Shown piece by piece: positions 59,092-64,000 of a stretch of DNA of 64,000 nt (its first letter is position 1; every line of letters begins with the position of its first letter). The stretch spans positions 229,920 through 293,919 of the forward strand of contig NW_020170441.1 in NCBI RefSeq assembly GCF_000524195.1. Direction: 5' to 3'. The DNA is from Echinococcus granulosus (Eukaryota; Platyhelminthes; Cestoda; Cyclophyllidea; Taeniidae). Below the pieces are notes generated by a model that worked only from the letters and a program-made list of their open reading frames with translations, searched no databases and was not told the origin of the DNA. The translations under genes were made by a program, and so were the position numbers.

Positions 59092-62000
59092 GGACCTTTG
59101 AGGAAGCTTCCCCAATTCTGCGTATCGTCAATTTTCCTACCTCTCCTTTCTTCCCCCCGTATCCTCATCCCTCTGTGTTCGTGTCCGTAACCAGTAATAT
59201 GGCTGTTTGTGCATTCGCGTAGTTGGGCCCTACATTGGCGAACCGACGTTGATTACTCGCTACTTCTTCCGCCAGCGTGCGAAAGTAAAGGCGTGCAATG
59301 CCAGAAGCCGCTTAAGAACTATGTTAAAAAAACACTTTTCACATGAAAATTGCAGCCAACTTAGTGGTAATACTAGGAACAGCGCCCAGCTCGGTTGGTA
59401 TTTTATAGACTTCCGCCAGATTTCATGCTGGGAAATGCAAATATCATTGTGAGTTAGTAAATAGCCACTGACAAGTACCGAGGGGCATGTTTGCAAGGTT
59501 TCTTATCAACTAACAGCCGAAAGACTGGCTGAGAGGTTTACTTGTTTAGCTGACTTTGTAATTCCAATGCGTTTCCCCATGCGAATGTGATTCTTAGGCT
59601 CATACCTGGAAAACCGCGCATATGCTGATGCGGGTTGGCAGTTTTAGTAACGCCTTCGCTACCTACCTGCCGGATGATCGTTTTCTAACGCCATGTGGAA
59701 CAGATAGCAACCAGTCGGTGATAAATAGAGGACGTTTCTCTTCTGCGCGATCCCCATAAGCGAGCATTTGCAGGAAGGGTACATCAATAGGTCGGGAAGC
59801 ATATATTAGTAGCGGTTGGGACATTAGGAGTTGTTTGCCTCAATGCCTTTTCAAATGCTATGAAGAAGGAATTAATCATCATTTACCTAAAATGGAACCG
59901 AAACAAAAGAAAACCGAAGGCGATCGCCTTTAAGAGTCGTTTGGAGCAGAAATGAAGAAAATTTAGTTTTACAGGTTAATGCACGCAAGTAGATCCAACG
60001 AGTGCCTCTCCATGTGCCAACAGTTGTAGACTATTTAAAAATCGCCTTGAAAAACACCAAACCTATTATGCGAGGCAATTTTCATCAATGCGCAGTGAAC
60101 ACTACCGATTCCTGGGCTTTCGAACGGGTCTCACCCCACCCCAAAAGGCACAATATTACGAAAATATTACGAAATTAAATCCAGCTCGCTCACCGTTTTG
60201 TCGGCGACTGAACAAATGATCTAAATATTACGAGTGATTTAAAAAAACCCATGAGATTTGCAATGAGCTCCATACAATAAAGTGACACTGACATCGTTTA
60301 TTTCTTCACTTTCAAAAGAGCAAATTATTTGCACAAATTATCTCTGAATGCAGCCTGATTTTGGGGCTGCAAATCGCCTCCAAACGCTCACTAAACGCAG
60401 AAGTAAGGTCTGGATCCGTCTAACAATGGAATCTCGAGTACTGGGAAATATTTCCTGCAAAGCTTATCAGTTTCCATCAAAGATGAGTAACTTTATATGT
60501 TCAGGGTAGCAGATATTATCTTGACGACATGTTGGGTAGCGGGTCCACAGTACTATCTTTATGACATCATTGATTTGCTCCACACTTCTTTTATATTTAC
60601 TTATTTCTAGCGGCAGTGTACCTAGTGGGAATTTGAAGCATTAATGAGACATCAATGACGGAAAGGGAGTTCTTACTTCTACCAAAGCGCTGTCATAAAC
60701 GTTTAAAAATTTTGAGAAAGGTTTGGTTTTTTAAAAACGACAAATATGTATGGCTTGTGGACTTAAAAAAATATACAGCATTTATGGTGAGCAGGCTTAT
60801 ATTCAATGTCTAGCAGCGCTAAAGCTGTTATTGCAGAACAGTTCTCCTTCAAAATCTTAGAAAAGGACAAACGCTATCTTCGAATTCGTCCACCAAAGTG
60901 AAGCATGTTTTCTCTGCTGGCAGTGTAAATTTCCCTTAAATTTTAAGAAAAGGTGGTAGAAAAGGGCATACTTGTCCATGACTGGCATCTATTTTATCAG
61001 AATCGGTCTTATTAAAAAATACAAATTAATTCCAAAGCAAATGTGACGGACCGTACCTGACAGAGGTGATACTATCTTGACTTTGCTGAAAGTGACAGCA
61101 GGAAGCGTAGTTACACCAACTTAATGTAACCAGGCCGGCTAACGCCATAATTTCGCCCCTAGGCATGCAAACCAAATGACCTCTTGCCAAATGTGCAACT
61201 TTTTGGCCACTTACTTCTCTTTATCAAAATGCAAAAATTTGAGTACTAGGAAGTTGAAAATTTGACAAATTGACAAAATTTTGGCCACCTCAATAATTAT
61301 CGCTAGCAAACTCCCGACAGTAGATGCATTTTCATTACTTCTTCTGACTCAATAATCCGGTTGTACTACTTCACTAGATAATTCAACAGCTTTCCCTAGA
61401 GATAGTAGCCCTGTGCATGGCAAAGGCAGCTTCTAAGCCTCCACTTTATAAGAGTAATAAATTTAAGGGCTATGGGATTACTTAAGAAGTAAGTATATTG
61501 AATCGACGTTATTAGTGGAGAAGATTCCCATGGTTCCTCATAAGGGCACTGAATTTTTCGACCTCTTAGTTTTTCATGCTCTAGCTTATAACTTGTAAAT
61601 TTAGTGTGCTCATACAAAATTGCTTCAAACTGGGTTATTTGTAAATTGAAACAAATTTGGGTATTGCCGGCAAACTTCAGCGGTGGGTGCCAATTAATGC
61701 TGGTCTCCCCAGGAGTGCACGCTGTTGTGTCCAAGATACGACTTTACTTCCTGATTGCCTAAGCCGGAGATGCCACGCTAAAGGAGATTACTCAGTATCT
61801 TTACTTTGCACTACAACTGTGAAACTGCCAAGCGTAACTTAGGGCTTCTCTGTGATGGCAGCAGATGCGACATAAATACGCACTCAGATTTTGTGCGGTT
61901 GGAAATATGGAAAGGTAAAAGGAGGCGCCCCATACGGCAGCTGAACTTCGCTAATCTCTATTAGAATAAATTGAATGAGGAATTCCTGTGCCTAGGAATC

Positions 62001-62584
62001 CATCTCAAATTTTTTATAAATACAATTTTCCAGATGTTATCCAGCAATGCTACGCTCAGACACAATACAAGGCTTAGATCCCATAAGACGAGGGAATGTA
62101 GATATAAATCGTCTGGCCAAGTAGTGATACCCACGTCTGCTTCACCGAGCCGAAAAAGCTGACAGTTTCTGGGCTTTTTGCAAAGTCTTCCAGGGATTAG
62201 GAGTGAGCAAGCCGTAATCTCAGCTCACCTGCTCCTATTCCTTCTAACTATTCATAAGTCTGGGTAAAAGAGCACCTATAGTTAGTAATTTAGAGTTACG
62301 ACCTATTTGAAAAAAGCAAATTTTGCTTCCAAGACCTGGTGCCAATGTGCTGTTCAGATGCGTAAATTTGGGCAAAAAGATGCCCTTTAATCAGTCAGAC
62401 ATTTAAATTGAATTTGTAAAATAGCGGTGAAATGGAATATGTTTATTGACCCACGAGAAGTTTGGGAATAAGTTAACATATGTAGAACATGAATATGCAG
62501 CATGGTAGTAGTTTGCAGTAGTAAATTCACGCTCTGTGATACGTTGGTCATTCTTTCAACTCTCGGTTTTGGTAGAGGGGCCAC
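59092..62584. other. QARS 3' side and intergenic DNA, no gene seen
   Basis: AT-rich sequence with only short open frames and no recognised family. No convincing AATAAA was found close to the QARS stop. This stretch presumably holds the 3' UTR and spacer. Confidence 0.4.
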
Positions 62585-62730
62585 TTAGGTGCATCTTTAT
62601 TGTACCTTCATCGGGTGGGCTAGACTCCGAGCCATGTCAGCAGCCCCAACCCCTTCTGTACATCGGCAATACATATTCTGCCCGGGTATTATGCCTTCTT
62701 TCGTCTTCAGGAAAGTCTTGGGTCTCTACA
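62585..62730 (-). repeat. LTR-like repeat, copy D, with adjoining polypurine tract
   Basis: Read leftward from 62730 this begins TGTAGAGACCCAAGACTTTC and continues CTGAAGACGAAAGAAGG and ACAGAAGGGGTTGGGGCTGC, nearly identical to copy B in parts. Immediately outside (62731-62745, minus strand) lies AAGGGGAAGAGC, a polypurine tract directly against the TG. That is the expected order of internal region, PPT, 3' LTR. The adjoining minus-strand frame (up to 62903) has no recognised pol motif. Confidence 0.7.
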
Positions 62731-62745
62731 GCTCTTCCCCTTGAA

Positions 62746-64000
62746 GAATCGTTCTTCAGTTTTAATTCAGGTGACACCTCATAGTCTTTAAAGTGATCCA
62801 CCAGCTTCATTTGAATGCGTGAATAAATTCGATTCCTCCAACCAGGTTCAAAATGAACGTTGCACATGTTAGTATAAGGTAACCAAATTCCTGTGGTAAT
62901 CATTCTTGCTCAGACAAGTCTAGTCGCTTGCAAAATCTACTTCACTGCATGACATGATAGACAAGCTTTCAATATTTTCAAATACATTCCCACTACCCTA
63001 CTGCTCAGTTGGGAGTATTGCTCCCTAACTTATAACTTGGAATAGGACTGTGGGGTTAGCATCGAGTCCACTTTCGTGAATAAAATTGGTGAAGTAACAC
63101 GAGTCTAAATCACTTAGCTTTCAACACACATCATTGAGCACATTAAATGGGTACCGGACTCAAGTAGAGAAGTCACGTGTTTACACCTCAAGAGCTCGTA
63201 TTCACTAGAAACCCTTTTATAGACCAGGAAGCCTTAAGATACGTATTTTGCTTTACGTAGTCTCATGTAGCTCTTTACAAAACAAGGTGGAACATTTCAC
63301 CTTAATGTTGATTTGGTGTTCAAAGACTACACCATGTTGGGTGGAAATTAAGTTGCAGATCCTCTTAATATGCAAGCGCGCACAGCACACCCTCTCAGCC
63401 GCTGGAATGCGACTAGTATTTGTGAAAGGAAAAGGCATGCAAGAATCAAAGGGCAGTTTGACTAACAATCATCCATTTAAATCAAAGGGTAATATTTTGG
63501 ATTAAGCATAAGATAATAGAGCCGTGAATGCCCTCAAAGTTGGATTAAGTACTTTGGGAAAAGTGTATATGATCCAACATTGGCAGATTTTCTTCAAATG
63601 ATTCATTCCGATTTCCGCAAATTTTAACACACATGAGCGGAACGCACCTCTTTTAACACTTGGAATAGGTGTGTAAATAATAATCCTGGCGATTCAAACT
63701 GGGGCGCCATTTTCTTGGACATAGTTTTAATCAGTAATAAAAAGTTTCGTCTACGAGTGTAACCGTTTACTGGATTACTTTCATTCGTGCTGTTACTTGT
63801 GAGGTTTCGCTTGGTGTCTAGCTCATCTTTTCACCTGATTTGAGGGAATAATGAAATTGAGTAGCCGAGAAAATGTTGAGAAGGGTTAAAGAAGAAGTAA
63901 TCCTTTGCTTGGAGAGGCCTCAGTAAGTCTGGGTGCGTATAGTAGAAGTAAATCAGGTTATTTTATAAAGGTTTGTAGGTCGTTCAAGCTGCAGTATTGT
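62746..64000. other. Right-edge intergenic DNA
   Basis: Short open frames only. The first 150 bp beside copy D may be remnant internal retrotransposon sequence. Nothing else could be supported. Confidence 0.35.

Overview
The window looks like nuclear DNA of an animal. Genes are split into short exons with GT-AG introns, and most of the sequence is intron or intergenic. I think a parasitic flatworm, probably a tapeworm, is most likely. The reasons are introns of only 31 and 35 nt beside introns of several kb, a gag-type ORF like those of flatworm Ty3/Gypsy elements, and animal-type orthologues. This assignment is inference. No bacterial operons, rRNA, tRNA or CRISPR arrays were seen.

Layout. 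(1) 177-23294, minus strand: a phospholipase D1/2-type gene cut by the left edge. It reads N-terminal acidic region and PX domain (22.4-23.3 kb), PH domain (12.99-13.8 kb), first HKD catalytic half (8.3-10.2 kb), a long fast-evolving loop (2.45-5.3 kb), then the start of the second catalytic half (177-2158). The second HKD motif lies beyond the left edge. (2) 23.3-30.3 kb: a repeat-rich intergenic stretch with two LTR-like copies, one unidentified exon-like ORF (25095-25329) and an intact orphan gag-like ORF (28777-29475). (3) 30344-34742, minus strand: remains of an ABCC4/MRP4-type ABC transporter with at least two in-frame stops and two frameshifts, and no NBD1; I call it a pseudogene. (4) 37375-38833, minus strand: a complete GPATCH11 (CCDC75) gene in four exons, with a 31-nt intron. 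(5) 39766-40233, plus strand: a complete CHCHD2/10-type mitochondrial twin-CX9C protein, divergent from GPATCH11. (6) 43031-59091, plus strand: cytosolic-type glutaminyl-tRNA synthetase in nine exons whose phases all join cleanly. It encodes 567 residues, has a 35-nt first intron, and shows no appended N-terminal domain. (7) 59.1-64 kb: intergenic, with one LTR-like copy flanked by a polypurine tract.

The genes are functionally unrelated: lipid signalling, drug/nucleotide efflux (dead), RNA/centrosome-linked G-patch protein, mitochondrial cristae/stress protein, and translation. Splice sites were placed by hand from consensus sites, phase and remembered family similarity, without alignments.
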